Assembly: GCF_026126425.1 (NCBI RefSeq)
Contig: NZ_JAFMPW010000011.1
Coordinates: 1 to 64,000, forward strand
Reading direction: 5' to 3'
Length of the DNA stretch: 64,000 nucleotides
Source: Muriicola sp. Z0-33
Lineage (GTDB): Bacteria; Bacteroidota; Bacteroidia; Flavobacteriales; Flavobacteriaceae
Position numbers and translations under genes: made by a program. This document shows, in pieces, positions 8,398-16,333 of this stretch; the first letter of the stretch is position 1; each line of letters begins with the position of its first letter. The notes under the pieces are model-generated. The model had not been told where the DNA came from, searched no databases, and saw nothing but the letters and a program-made list of their open reading frames with translations.

Positions 8398-10938
8398 TTA
8401 TTCTTCTTCGGAACTAGATTCCGCGCTACTATTATCAATAGCCGTGCCATCTTCCGTATTTACTTCTATATCCATGATGTCTAATTCATCAAGATCATCT
8501 TCGTCTTTCATTACTTTGGCTACCGCAGCAATGGAATCATTATCCTTTAGATTGATCAATTTAACGCCTTGTGTGGCACGCCCCATGGTCCGTAGATCAT
8601 CTACGCTCATTCTGATGGCGATACCAGACTTATTTATGATCATAAGATCATCAGAATCGGAAACATTCTTTATAGCCACCAGACCACCTGTTTTGTCGGT
8701 AATAGAAATGGTTTTAACACCTTTACCTCCCCTGTTGGTTATTCTATAATCATCTATACTTGATCTTTTACCATAACCATTTTCAGAGACCACAAGAATC
8801 TCATCGTCAAAATTATGTACCGAAACCATTCCAATTACCTCATCTTCAGCATTGGCAAGTTTAATTCCCCTCACCCCTGAAGCATTCCGACCCATTGGCC
8901 TGGTTTTACTTTCCTCGAAACGGATAGCTTTTCCGGATTTGAGTCCCAGGAAGATCTGGCTGGTACCTGTGGTAAGTTTTGCCTCAAGCAGTTCATCATC
9001 TTCCCTAATGTTTATGGCAATAATCCCATTTTGCCTTGGCCTGGAGTATTGCTCCAAAGAAGTTTTCTTTACAGTTCCCTTCTTAGTTGCCATAATGACA
9101 TAGTGGCTATTTACATATTCCTCATCTTTTAGATCCTGAGTACATATAAATGCTTTTACCGTATCGTCCTGAGCAATATTGATCAGGTTCTGAATAGCAC
9201 GACCTTTAGAGGTACGGCTTCCTTCAGGAATTTCATAGACCCTCATCCAATAGCATTGCCCTTTTTGAGTAAAGAACAACATATACTGATGGTTGGTACC
9301 TACAAACAGGTGTTCCAGAAAATCTTCATTCCTTGTAGAAGAAGCTTTTTGTCCTACCCCGCCCCTATGCTGTGTTTTATATTCACTTAAGGGCGTTCTT
9401 TTAATGTACCCAAGGCGCGAAATTGTAATCACCACCTGTTCATCCGGGATCATATCCTCTATACTAAGGTCTCCTCCCGCAAAGTTGATTTCAGACCTTC
9501 TTTCATCTCCGTATTTTTCTTTCACCTCTAAAAGTTCATCTTTGATGATTTCCATTCTGCGATCTTTATTCGCTAGAATGTCTTTCAGGTCTTCAATGGT
9601 CTTAAGTACCTCTTCGTATTCTGTTCTTAATTTATCCTGCTCCAGACCCGTAAGTTGTCTCAGACGCATCTCAACAATCGCCTTGGCCTGGATCTCACTA
9701 AGTTTAAACCTTTCTATCAAATTCTCCCTGGCTTCCTCCGCATTGGAAGATGCCCTGATAATTTTGATCACTTCGTCTATATTATCAGAAGCTATGATAA
9801 GTCCTTCCAGGATATGAGCCCGAGCTTCCGCTTTCTTTAATTCGAACTCGGACCTTCTGACTACTATTTCATGGCGATGTTCCACAAAGTAGTGAATGAT
9901 CTCCTTAATATTCAGCAACCTTGGCCTTCCTTTTACAAGGGCAATGTTATTAACGCTGAAAGAAGATTGCAGTGCAGTATATTTAAATAAGGTGTTGAGT
10001 ACTATATTAGGAATGGCATCTCTTTTAAGGATATAAACAATTCGCATCCCTTTTCTATCCGATTCGTCACGAATGGTAGAAATTCCTTCTATTTTCTTAT
10101 CGTTGACCAGGTCGGCAGTTTTCTTGATCATGTCTGCCTTATTTACCTGATAAGGGATTTCTGTCACTACAATACACTCTCTGCCCTGTACTTCTTCAAA
10201 GGTAGATTTTGCCCGCATGACAACTCGGCCCCTACCGGTATGGAAAGCTTCTTTTACGCCATCATAACCATAAATGATACCGCCTGTTGGAAAATCAGGG
10301 GCTTTAATATGTGTAATGATCTCATCTATCTCTATATCATTATTATCAATATAGGCCACGATGCCGTCAACAACTTCCGAAAGATTATGTGGAGGCATAT
10401 TGGTGGCCATCCCCACTGCAATACCAGATGCACCATTGATCAAAAGACTTGGAACCCTTGTTGGCAATACCGTGGGCTCTTCTAGAGAATCATCAAAATT
10501 TAACTGATGGTCTACCGTCTCCTTTTCAATATCTGCCAGCATGTCGTCCGCAATCTTCCGCATTCTTGCTTCCGTATATCGCATCGCTGCCGGACTGTCA
10601 CCATCTACCGATCCAAAATTTCCCTGTCCGTCTATCAGCATATACCGTAAACTCCACTCTTGTGCCATCCGCACCATGGAATCATAAACAGAAGTATCAC
10701 CATGAGGGTGATATTTCCCCAGTACTTCCCCTACAATACGGGCCGATTTTTTATGAGAACTTGTAGATCTGACACCTAATTCATGCATGCCGTAAAGCAC
10801 ACGTCGGTGAACAGGTTTCAATCCGTCCCTGACATCAGGGAGTGCACGTGACACAATGACCGACATTGAATAGTCAATGTAGGCAGATTTCATCTCATCT
10901 TCAATATTTATAGGAATTAATTTTTCGCCTTCCGTCAT
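8398..10938 (-). CDS. gyrA: DNA gyrase subunit A
   Basis: 846 aa. The breakage-reunion subunit of DNA gyrase introduces negative supercoils together with GyrB. The catalytic tyrosine is Y121 in AMRYTEARM. The quinolone-resistance region reads [12 protein letters not shown], with Thr at the E. coli Ser83 position and Asp at the Asp87 position. The C-terminal pinwheel domain has blades such as [12 protein letters not shown] and a GyrA-box variant QHRGGVG. The last 40 residues are very acidic, ending in SSSEEE. The TPR gene follows after 31 nt. It is divergent from clpC over a 262-bp gap. Confidence 0.98.
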   Translation of the reverse strand: MTEGEKLIPINIEDEMKSAYIDYSMSVIVSRALPDVRDGLKPVHRRVLYGMHELGVRSTSSHKKSARIVGEVLGKYHPHGDTSVYDSMVRMAQEWSLRYMLIDGQGNFGSVDGDSPAAMRYTEARMRKIADDMLADIEKETVDHQLNFDDSLEEPTVLPTRVPSLLINGASGIAVGMATNMPPHNLSEVVDGIVAYIDNNDIEIDEIITHIKAPDFPTGGIIYGYDGVKEAFHTGRGRVVMRAKSTFEEVQGRECIVVTEIPYQVNKADMIKKTADLVNDKKIEGISTIRDESDRKGMRIVYILKRDAIPNIVLNTLFKYTALQSSFSVNNIALVKGRPRLLNIKEIIHYFVEHRHEIVVRRSEFELKKAEARAHILEGLIIASDNIDEVIKIIRASSNAEEARENLIERFKLSEIQAKAIVEMRLRQLTGLEQDKLRTEYEEVLKTIEDLKDILANKDRRMEIIKDELLEVKEKYGDERRSEINFAGGDLSIEDMIPDEQVVITISRLGYIKRTPLSEYKTQHRGGVGQKASSTRNEDFLEHLFVGTNHQYMLFFTQKGQCYWMRVYEIPEGSRTSKGRAIQNLINIAQDDTVKAFICTQDLKDEEYVNSHYVIMATKKGTVKKTSLEQYSRPRQNGIIAINIREDDELLEAKLTTGTSQIFLGLKSGKAIRFEESKTRPMGRNASGVRGIKLANAEDEVIGMVSVHNFDDEILVVSENGYGKRSSIDDYRITNRGGKGVKTISITDKTGGLVAIKNVSDSDDLMIINKSGIAIRMSVDDLRTMGRATQGVKLINLKDNDSIAAVAKVMKDEDDLDELDIMDIEVNTEDGTAIDNSSAESSSEEE

Positions 10939-11188
10939 ACTAAAATCTAATTGCTTTATTTGAGGTTAAAATATCATGCCAATATACACAAATTCGCAGC
11001 TTACATCGCAATTACAAAGCACTTTATTAAAATATTTATTAACACTAATAAAGGGGTAAATGGTTAACAAATTGGGTGTTAATTTTTTTGTAAATCGTGG
11101 TTTTTTTCGTCATTTAGACCAAGTTTATCGAATATAGGTACAGTATTTGACGTTCTTATAAATAGATTTACTAATTTTAATGTTGAAT

Positions 11189-11194
11189 AAGGAG
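11189..11194 (+). promoter_or_regulatory. Shine-Dalgarno sequence that fixes the clpC start
   Basis: AAGGAG ends 6 nt before ATG at 11201. Strong Shine-Dalgarno sites are rare in Bacteroidota, so this is informative. It lies inside the longer frame opening at 11180, which argues that 11201 rather than 11180 is the true start. Confidence 0.7.
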
Positions 11195-11200
11195 ATTTCT

Positions 11201-13750
11201 ATGGATGATAATTTTTCCCCTAGAGTAAAAGATGTAATCGCGTATAGCAAGGAAGAGGCACTACGGTTAGGTCACGATTTTATCGGGACAGAACACCTGA
11301 TGTTGGGTCTGTTGCGCGATGGTAATGGCAAGGCCATAAGTATCCTTGATGCCCTGGATGTGGATTTAGATCATCTGAGAAGGAAGGTTGAAATACTTAG
11401 TCCGGCTAACCCGAATACCGGTAATTCCCAAAAAGATAAAAAGAACCTGCATCTTACACGGCAGGCAGAAAGAGCTTTAAAAACTACTTTTCTGGAAGCA
11501 AAACTTTTTCAGAGTTCATCTATAAATACTGCACATTTATTATTGTGCATCTTAAGAAACGAAAACGATCCTACCACAAAGTTGCTTCACAAACTGAAAG
11601 TAGACTATGACGGCGTGAAAGATCAGTTTAAATCTATGATCACCAGCGATGATGATTATATAGATTCTCCAACTTCCGAGTCTTTCCCAAGTGATTCTGA
11701 TGAACCGGCTGAGGGCAAAGAAGGCTCTTTTGGCTCCACTACAAGTCAAAAAGGAAGTAAAAAATCTAAAACTCCGGTACTGGACAATTTTGGCAGGGAC
11801 CTTACCCAAATGGCCGAAGAGAATAAACTTGATCCGGTAGTTGGACGAGAAAAAGAAATAGAACGTGTTTCACAAATCCTGAGCAGAAGAAAGAAAAACA
11901 ATCCCTTGCTCATTGGAGAGCCCGGGGTGGGTAAAAGTGCGATTGCTGAAGGTTTGGCCCTAAGAATTATCAACAAAAAAGTATCCAGGATTCTTTATAA
12001 CAAAAGAGTGGTTACCCTGGATTTGGCATCCCTGGTAGCCGGCACCAAATATCGCGGTCAGTTCGAAGAACGAATGAAGGCGGTAATGAACGAATTGGAA
12101 AAGAATGATGATGTTATTCTTTTTATAGACGAGATTCACACCATTGTAGGTGCAGGTGGAGCAACAGGCAGTCTGGATGCTTCAAACATGTTTAAACCAG
12201 CTCTTGCCAGAGGTGAAATTCAATGTATAGGGGCTACAACCCTGGATGAATACAGACAATATATTGAAAAAGACGGGGCATTAGAACGACGTTTCCAAAA
12301 AGTCATCGTAGAACCTACAACTGTTGAGGAGACCATAGAGATCCTTAAAAACATTAAAGGTAAATACGAAGACCATCACAACGTTAATTATACAGATGAA
12401 GCTCTGGTTGCATGTGTTAAGTTGACCAACAGATATATGACAGACCGGTTTTTACCGGACAAGGCTATAGATGCTTTAGACGAATCAGGTTCCAGAGTGC
12501 ATATTGTGAATATGGACGTCCCAAAGACCATTCTCGAATTGGAAAAGCAATTAGATGATGTAAGGGAACTCAAGAATAGTGTTGTAAAAAAACAACGCTA
12601 TGAAGAGGCTGCCAAGTTGAGGGATGACGAAAAAAGATTGGAAAAAGAATTGGCCGTTGCCCAGGAAAAATGGGAAGAAGACAGCAAATTACACAGAGAA
12701 ACGGTTAGTGAGGATAATGTTGCCGATGTAGTATCCATGATGAGTGGCATTCCAGTAAATAAAATTGCCCAGACAGAAAGCAATAAACTTGCTGAATTAC
12801 CCGAACTGATCAAAGGAAATGTAATTGGGCAGGATGAAGCAGTTGCGAAAGTTGCAAAAGCAATTCAACGTAACAGGGCCGGATTGAAAGACCCGAACAA
12901 ACCTATTGGATCATTTATATTCCTTGGGCAAACCGGGGTGGGTAAAACTCAGCTGGCAAAGGTTCTGGCCAAGGAACTGTTCGACTCAGAAGATGCTTTA
13001 ATACGCATTGACATGAGTGAATACATGGAAAAATTTGCCATTTCAAGACTCGTTGGAGCACCTCCGGGATATGTTGGCTATGAAGAAGGAGGACAACTTA
13101 CAGAAAAGGTAAGACGCAAGCCCTATTCCGTTATCTTATTAGACGAAGTAGAAAAGGCGCATCCAGACGTTTTCAACATGCTGTTACAAGTGTTGGATGA
13201 TGGCTTTTTGACAGATAGCCTGGGAAGAAAAATAGATTTCAGGAATACTATAATTATAATGACATCCAATATTGGGGCAAGACAGCTTAAAGATTTCGGG
13301 CAGGGGGTTGGATTTGGTACTTCTGCTAAAAAATCTCAGGCAGATTCTCATCATAAAAGTGTTATTGAAGGCGCTCTTAAAAAGGCATTTGCCCCTGAAT
13401 TTCTTAACAGGATAGACGATGTTATTGTCTTTAACCCACTAGAGAGAGAGCATATTCATAAGATCATTGATATTGAATTGAACAAGCTCTATCTGCGAAT
13501 CAAAGAGATTGGATACGATTTAAAACTCAGCGATAAGGCAAAAGATTATATCGCCGAAAAAGGTTTTGATAAAGAATATGGAGCCCGACCTCTGAAAAGA
13601 GCTATTCAGAAATATATTGAAGATACTTTAGCCGAGGAAATAGTGAATTCCAAATTGGATGAAGGTGATAGTATTCATATGGACCTGGATGAGAAAAAAG
13701 ATGAACTATCTATAAAAATCAGCAAAGCCAAGAAGTCCTCCAAGGCCTAA
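11201..13750 (+). CDS. clpC: ClpC-type AAA+ unfoldase of the Clp protease
   Basis: 849 aa from the ATG at 11201 (MDDNFSPRVKDVIAYSKEEA). An in-frame ATG at 11180 adds seven residues, but the SD at 11189-11194 favours 11201. Parts in order: N domain with two Clp repeats (about 1-145), an acidic/Ser-rich linker, AAA-1 with Walker A GEPGVGKS, a UVR motif in the middle region (QRYEEAAKLRDDE), AAA-2 with Walker A GQTGVGKT, a VGFG tripeptide-type ClpP-docking loop and the D2-small domain. It unfolds substrates for ClpP. It is monocistronic, closed by the terminator at 13771. Confidence 0.95.
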   Translation: MDDNFSPRVKDVIAYSKEEALRLGHDFIGTEHLMLGLLRDGNGKAISILDALDVDLDHLRRKVEILSPANPNTGNSQKDKKNLHLTRQAERALKTTFLEAKLFQSSSINTAHLLLCILRNENDPTTKLLHKLKVDYDGVKDQFKSMITSDDDYIDSPTSESFPSDSDEPAEGKEGSFGSTTSQKGSKKSKTPVLDNFGRDLTQMAEENKLDPVVGREKEIERVSQILSRRKKNNPLLIGEPGVGKSAIAEGLALRIINKKVSRILYNKRVVTLDLASLVAGTKYRGQFEERMKAVMNELEKNDDVILFIDEIHTIVGAGGATGSLDASNMFKPALARGEIQCIGATTLDEYRQYIEKDGALERRFQKVIVEPTTVEETIEILKNIKGKYEDHHNVNYTDEALVACVKLTNRYMTDRFLPDKAIDALDESGSRVHIVNMDVPKTILELEKQLDDVRELKNSVVKKQRYEEAAKLRDDEKRLEKELAVAQEKWEEDSKLHRETVSEDNVADVVSMMSGIPVNKIAQTESNKLAELPELIKGNVIGQDEAVAKVAKAIQRNRAGLKDPNKPIGSFIFLGQTGVGKTQLAKVLAKELFDSEDALIRIDMSEYMEKFAISRLVGAPPGYVGYEEGGQLTEKVRRKPYSVILLDEVEKAHPDVFNMLLQVLDDGFLTDSLGRKIDFRNTIIIMTSNIGARQLKDFGQGVGFGTSAKKSQADSHHKSVIEGALKKAFAPEFLNRIDDVIVFNPLEREHIHKIIDIELNKLYLRIKEIGYDLKLSDKAKDYIAEKGFDKEYGARPLKRAIQKYIEDTLAEEIVNSKLDEGDSIHMDLDEKKDELSIKISKAKKSSKA

Positions 13751-13770
13751 AGCTGTAAGAAAATAATTAT

Positions 13771-13803
13771 AAGGGAGTCCTATTTGTAGGCTCCCTTTTT
13801 TGT
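13771..13803 (+). terminator. Terminator of clpC
   Basis: AAGGGAG at 13771-13777 and CCTA pair with TAGG and CTCCCTT, with loop TTTG and one bulged T. Six or more T follow. It is a typical rho-independent terminator about 20 nt after the clpC stop. Confidence 0.85.
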
Positions 13804-13913
13804 TTAATATTACGTCAAGTAGGAATAGTTATACAGTTTAATTCTGCCCAAAGCGTTATAAACGATATATACGCCTTTTATCTAATATTTTTCCTAAACC
13901 TTAGGCAACCGTC

Positions 13914-13921
13914 TACTTTCG
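13914..13921 (+). promoter_or_regulatory. Possible -7 element for the 133-aa gene
   Basis: TACTTTCG matches TAnnTTTG at all but one position and lies 28 nt before the ATG at 13950. No -33 element was identified, so this is weak. Confidence 0.3.
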
Positions 13922-13949
13922 TTTAGAGACACACTATAACTTATTGCAA

Positions 13950-14351
13950 ATGAAAATCGGACCACCGAAGAAGACTGTTGTCGTTCGCGAATATCATCTA
14001 GATATTGGAATCGTGCAGGTCTTTGAAAATCACATGGTTTCTATTTTCGATGAGGGGGCGACACTTACTTTAGAAAGGGCGTATCAAATCATTGGAATAT
14101 CGGAAATACATTTCAGGGATAAGAATTTTGGCATTATCAGCCTAAGAAAAAATTCCTACGCCATAGATCCAACTATTTACAACTACCTGAGAGAGTTAAA
14201 AAATCTAAAAGCTTTTGCTGTGGTATCTGTTAAGGAAATCGACATGCATAATTTTAAGATTGAAAAGCTATTCTATAAAAGACCCATGAAGTTTTATATA
14301 GATTACGACAATGCTTTGGCTTGGGTAAAACGCAGGGTAAAGAAAAAATAA
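13950..14351 (+). CDS. Small protein of unknown function, possibly SpoIIAA/STAS-like
   Basis: 133 aa from ATG 13950 (MKIGPPKKTV); a TTG two codons upstream (13944) is less likely. No signal peptide. It alternates strands and helices: HLDIGIVQVFENHMVSIFD, then LTLERAYQII, then NFGIISLRKNSYAID, then KAFAVVSVKEI, and a basic tail WVKRRVKKK. This pattern (strand, helix after LTLE, strand RK, then helix) resembles the SpoIIAA-like family of flavobacteria seen in stress or regulatory contexts, but I cannot confirm it. It is a single gene between clpC and nnr, converging on nnr. Confidence 0.65.
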   Translation: MKIGPPKKTVVVREYHLDIGIVQVFENHMVSIFDEGATLTLERAYQIIGISEIHFRDKNFGIISLRKNSYAIDPTIYNYLRELKNLKAFAVVSVKEIDMHNFKIEKLFYKRPMKFYIDYDNALAWVKRRVKKK

Positions 14352-14376
14352 ATATTTCCAGCACATCTGAAAATTT

Positions 14377-14408
14377 GGTAGCACCCTGATTAAGTGCTGC
14401 CATTGCAT
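14377..14408. terminator. Terminator between converging 133-aa gene and nnr
   Basis: GGTAGCAC (14377-14384) pairs with GTGCTGCC (14394-14401) around a 9-nt loop, with one G-T pair. A TTTTT follows a few bases later at 14408. It lies just past both converging genes; the T-run favours the plus strand. Confidence 0.55.
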
Positions 14409-14414
14409 TTTTGC

Positions 14415-15962
14415 CTATCCTTCTTCAGTATTTTCCTTTTGATCTGGCAACTCTGGTAACTTAAAAAGATCCATATAGGCCTTACCCAAAGCTTCAATAA
14501 TTTTTGTAGCCGTCAGCGCCTGATATCCCATTTCCTCCATTGCTATATCCCCTGCCCTGCCGTGAAGGTAAACTCCAAAAATAGCGGCCTGAAGTGGTTC
14601 GTAGTTTTGAGCTATCAGCCCGGTCAGAATTCCTGTTAATACATCCCCGCTACCGGCTGAAGCCATCCCCGGATTACCAGTTGCATTCACATATCCCCTG
14701 CCCTCATATATGGTTACACTATGAGCTCCTTTAATTACAACGATACAATCGTGCTTTTTGGAAAACTTAAAAACCTTTTCCAATTTTTCAAAATCATCTT
14801 TCCATTTTCCAACCAGGCGTTCTAATTCTCCAGGATGAGGAGTAAGAATAGTTTGTTTCGGTAGCAATTTTAGCAATTCTTTGTTGCTGGAAAGCAGATT
14901 TAGACCATCAGCATCAATTACCAACGGACTTTTATTTTCGCTTAAGAACTTCTTCATTGCGGCGGCCGTGGCATCTGCGGTCCCAAGACCAATTCCAAAA
15001 CCAACTGCCGCGTACTTTTCATTAAACTCTAATGCAGTAATATTATTTTCACCGACATCTGTTAGTACCATCGCCTCAGGAAATGCAGTTTGCATGGGGA
15101 TATATCCACATCCCGGAACCAAAGCAGTAACTAATCCACTTCCCGCTGTAAGACAGGCACGGGCCGCCAGAATTACGGCACCAATTTTTCCATGACTCCC
15201 GCCAATGATAAGGGCATGACCATAAGTACCCTTATGAGAAAACTTTTCGCGCCCTTTGTACATTGGAAGCACCTCATTTTTACCAATAAGTTCAAAATCT
15301 GTAATTGTTCCATTCAAGTATTCCGGATCTAAACCAATGTCCAGAATTTCCCATTGCCTGGAATAATTTCCGGTATCAGGAAGGAAAAATACCAGTTTTG
15401 GTGCCTGAAAACTAAGTACAAAATTTGCTTGTATAACGGCTTCCGGAACTTCTACCGCCTTACTCAAATACAATCCCGAAGGTACGTCTACAGATAAAAT
15501 GAATGCTCCACTTGTATTTAAGTACTGTATTAAATCTGCCACCCATTTGGCTAGAGCTCTGTTTAATCCAATACCAAACAAGGCGTCAACAATTATGTCA
15601 TCGCCACCAATTTCAGGGTATGGGGCATCCTCGTTCATAAAGTTGGGCCAAATCTTTCGGTCTTTTAAACGATCCAGATTGATCAGGAAATCCTTTGATC
15701 GCCTTTCACTATAGTTGACCACATTTACTTCAATATTGTAACCGTGTTCCTGCAGGTGACGGGCAAGAGCAATGCCGTCTCCCCCATTATTCCCAATACC
15801 ACAAAACAAATGTATTTTTACCTGAGCCCCCTGCATGCGCTGGTGCAGCCAATTAAAAATCTGTACTGCAGCACGTTCCATAAGAGCGTCGCTGGTAATT
15901 TGCTGTTTTTCAATTGTGAATTTATCAGCCTGGTAGATCTGCTGAGCGTTAAAAATCTTCAT
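14415..15962 (-). CDS. nnr: Bifunctional NAD(P)H-hydrate epimerase / ADP-dependent NAD(P)H-hydrate dehydratase
   Basis: 515 aa. A metabolite-repair enzyme that restores damaged hydrated NADH/NADPH. The N-terminal YjeF_N epimerase domain (about 1-215) has GIGNNGGDGIALARHL and VDALFGIGL. The C-terminal ribokinase-like dehydratase domain (about 230-500) has FSHKGTYGHALIIGGS, LVIDADGLN, LTPHPGE and GNPGMASAGSGDVLTGI. Both catalytic halves look intact. It is encoded alone on the minus strand, divergent from the thr operon, with the thr promoter starting about 50 nt from its start codon. Confidence 0.95.
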   Translation of the reverse strand: MKIFNAQQIYQADKFTIEKQQITSDALMERAAVQIFNWLHQRMQGAQVKIHLFCGIGNNGGDGIALARHLQEHGYNIEVNVVNYSERRSKDFLINLDRLKDRKIWPNFMNEDAPYPEIGGDDIIVDALFGIGLNRALAKWVADLIQYLNTSGAFILSVDVPSGLYLSKAVEVPEAVIQANFVLSFQAPKLVFFLPDTGNYSRQWEILDIGLDPEYLNGTITDFELIGKNEVLPMYKGREKFSHKGTYGHALIIGGSHGKIGAVILAARACLTAGSGLVTALVPGCGYIPMQTAFPEAMVLTDVGENNITALEFNEKYAAVGFGIGLGTADATAAAMKKFLSENKSPLVIDADGLNLLSSNKELLKLLPKQTILTPHPGELERLVGKWKDDFEKLEKVFKFSKKHDCIVVIKGAHSVTIYEGRGYVNATGNPGMASAGSGDVLTGILTGLIAQNYEPLQAAIFGVYLHGRAGDIAMEEMGYQALTATKIIEALGKAYMDLFKLPELPDQKENTEEG

Positions 15963-16014
15963 TCTTTAAAAATATTTGAAAATTTTGTGTTAGTCGGTAA
16001 AAATTGTGGAAATA

Positions 16015-16045
16015 TTTGAATAGCCCTTTAAAAATACTACTTTTG
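16015..16045 (+). promoter_or_regulatory. Promoter of the threonine operon
   Basis: TTTG (16015-16018), a 19-nt spacer and TACTTTTG (16038-16045) match the Bacteroidota consensus at every defined position. Transcription should begin near 16052, giving a 280-nt leader before thrA that contains the Thr-rich leader peptide. Confidence 0.85.
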
Positions 16046-16064
16046 ACACTCTATACGAAGTATT

Positions 16065-16160
16065 ATGGATTGCATCGTACACATGAACTTATCAATTTCT
16101 TCTTTCCGCAGTTGTGGCCGGATAGCTCTTACAACTAGCACTACTACCCCTTTGGGGTAA
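16065..16160 (+). CDS. thrL: Probable thr operon leader peptide (attenuator)
   Basis: A 31-codon frame begins 13 nt after the predicted transcription start and ends LTTSTTTPLG-stop. Five of six codons at 16131-16148 are Thr (ACA, ACT, ACT, ACT, ACC, with one AGC Ser). An in-frame ATG at 16083 would give 25 aa. A perfect hairpin TACCCC-TTT-GGGGTA (16145-16159) covers the last codons. A Thr codon run immediately upstream of thrABC is the hallmark of transcription attenuation in the E. coli thr system, and similar leaders are predicted in Bacteroidota. The role is inferred; the codon run is directly seen. Confidence 0.8.
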   Translation: MDCIVHMNLSISSFRSCGRIALTTSTTTPLG

Positions 16161-16224
16161 GCTGCAACATATATGTCCGTTTTCTCATTTATAGCATTTT
16201 GCTTTTACAATTTAAATTAACAAT

Positions 16225-16323
16225 ATGAAATATGCCATGGTTCACTACCTTACACTAAGCGAAGTATATTATGGCGAATTGCACGCTCCTGGCCCCAGGA
16301 TGGTCCAATTTTTAAAAGAATAA
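16225..16323 (+). CDS. Possible 32-aa small ORF between leader peptide and thrA
   Basis: ATG 16225 to TAA 16323, 32 codons, beginning MKYAMVHYLTLSEVYYGELH. An A/T-rich stretch precedes it, as is usual before flavobacterial starts, and its stop lies 10 nt before the thrA ATG. The composition looks peptide-like, but I recognise no family. It overlaps the weak terminator-like stem at 16290-16307, so it may instead be non-coding regulatory RNA. Confidence 0.3.
   Translation: MKYAMVHYLTLSEVYYGELHAPGPRMVQFLKE
16290..16313 (+). terminator. Candidate attenuator stem before thrA
   Basis: Bases 16290-16295 (TGG, mismatch, CC) can pair with GG, mismatch, CCA at 16302-16307, followed at once by A and TTTTT (16309-16313). 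A competing stem is TCCTG (16287-16291) with CAGGA (16296-16300). Mutually exclusive stems next to a T-run fit attenuation, but the stems are short. Confidence 0.4.
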
Positions 16324-16333
16324 ATTTATTCAG

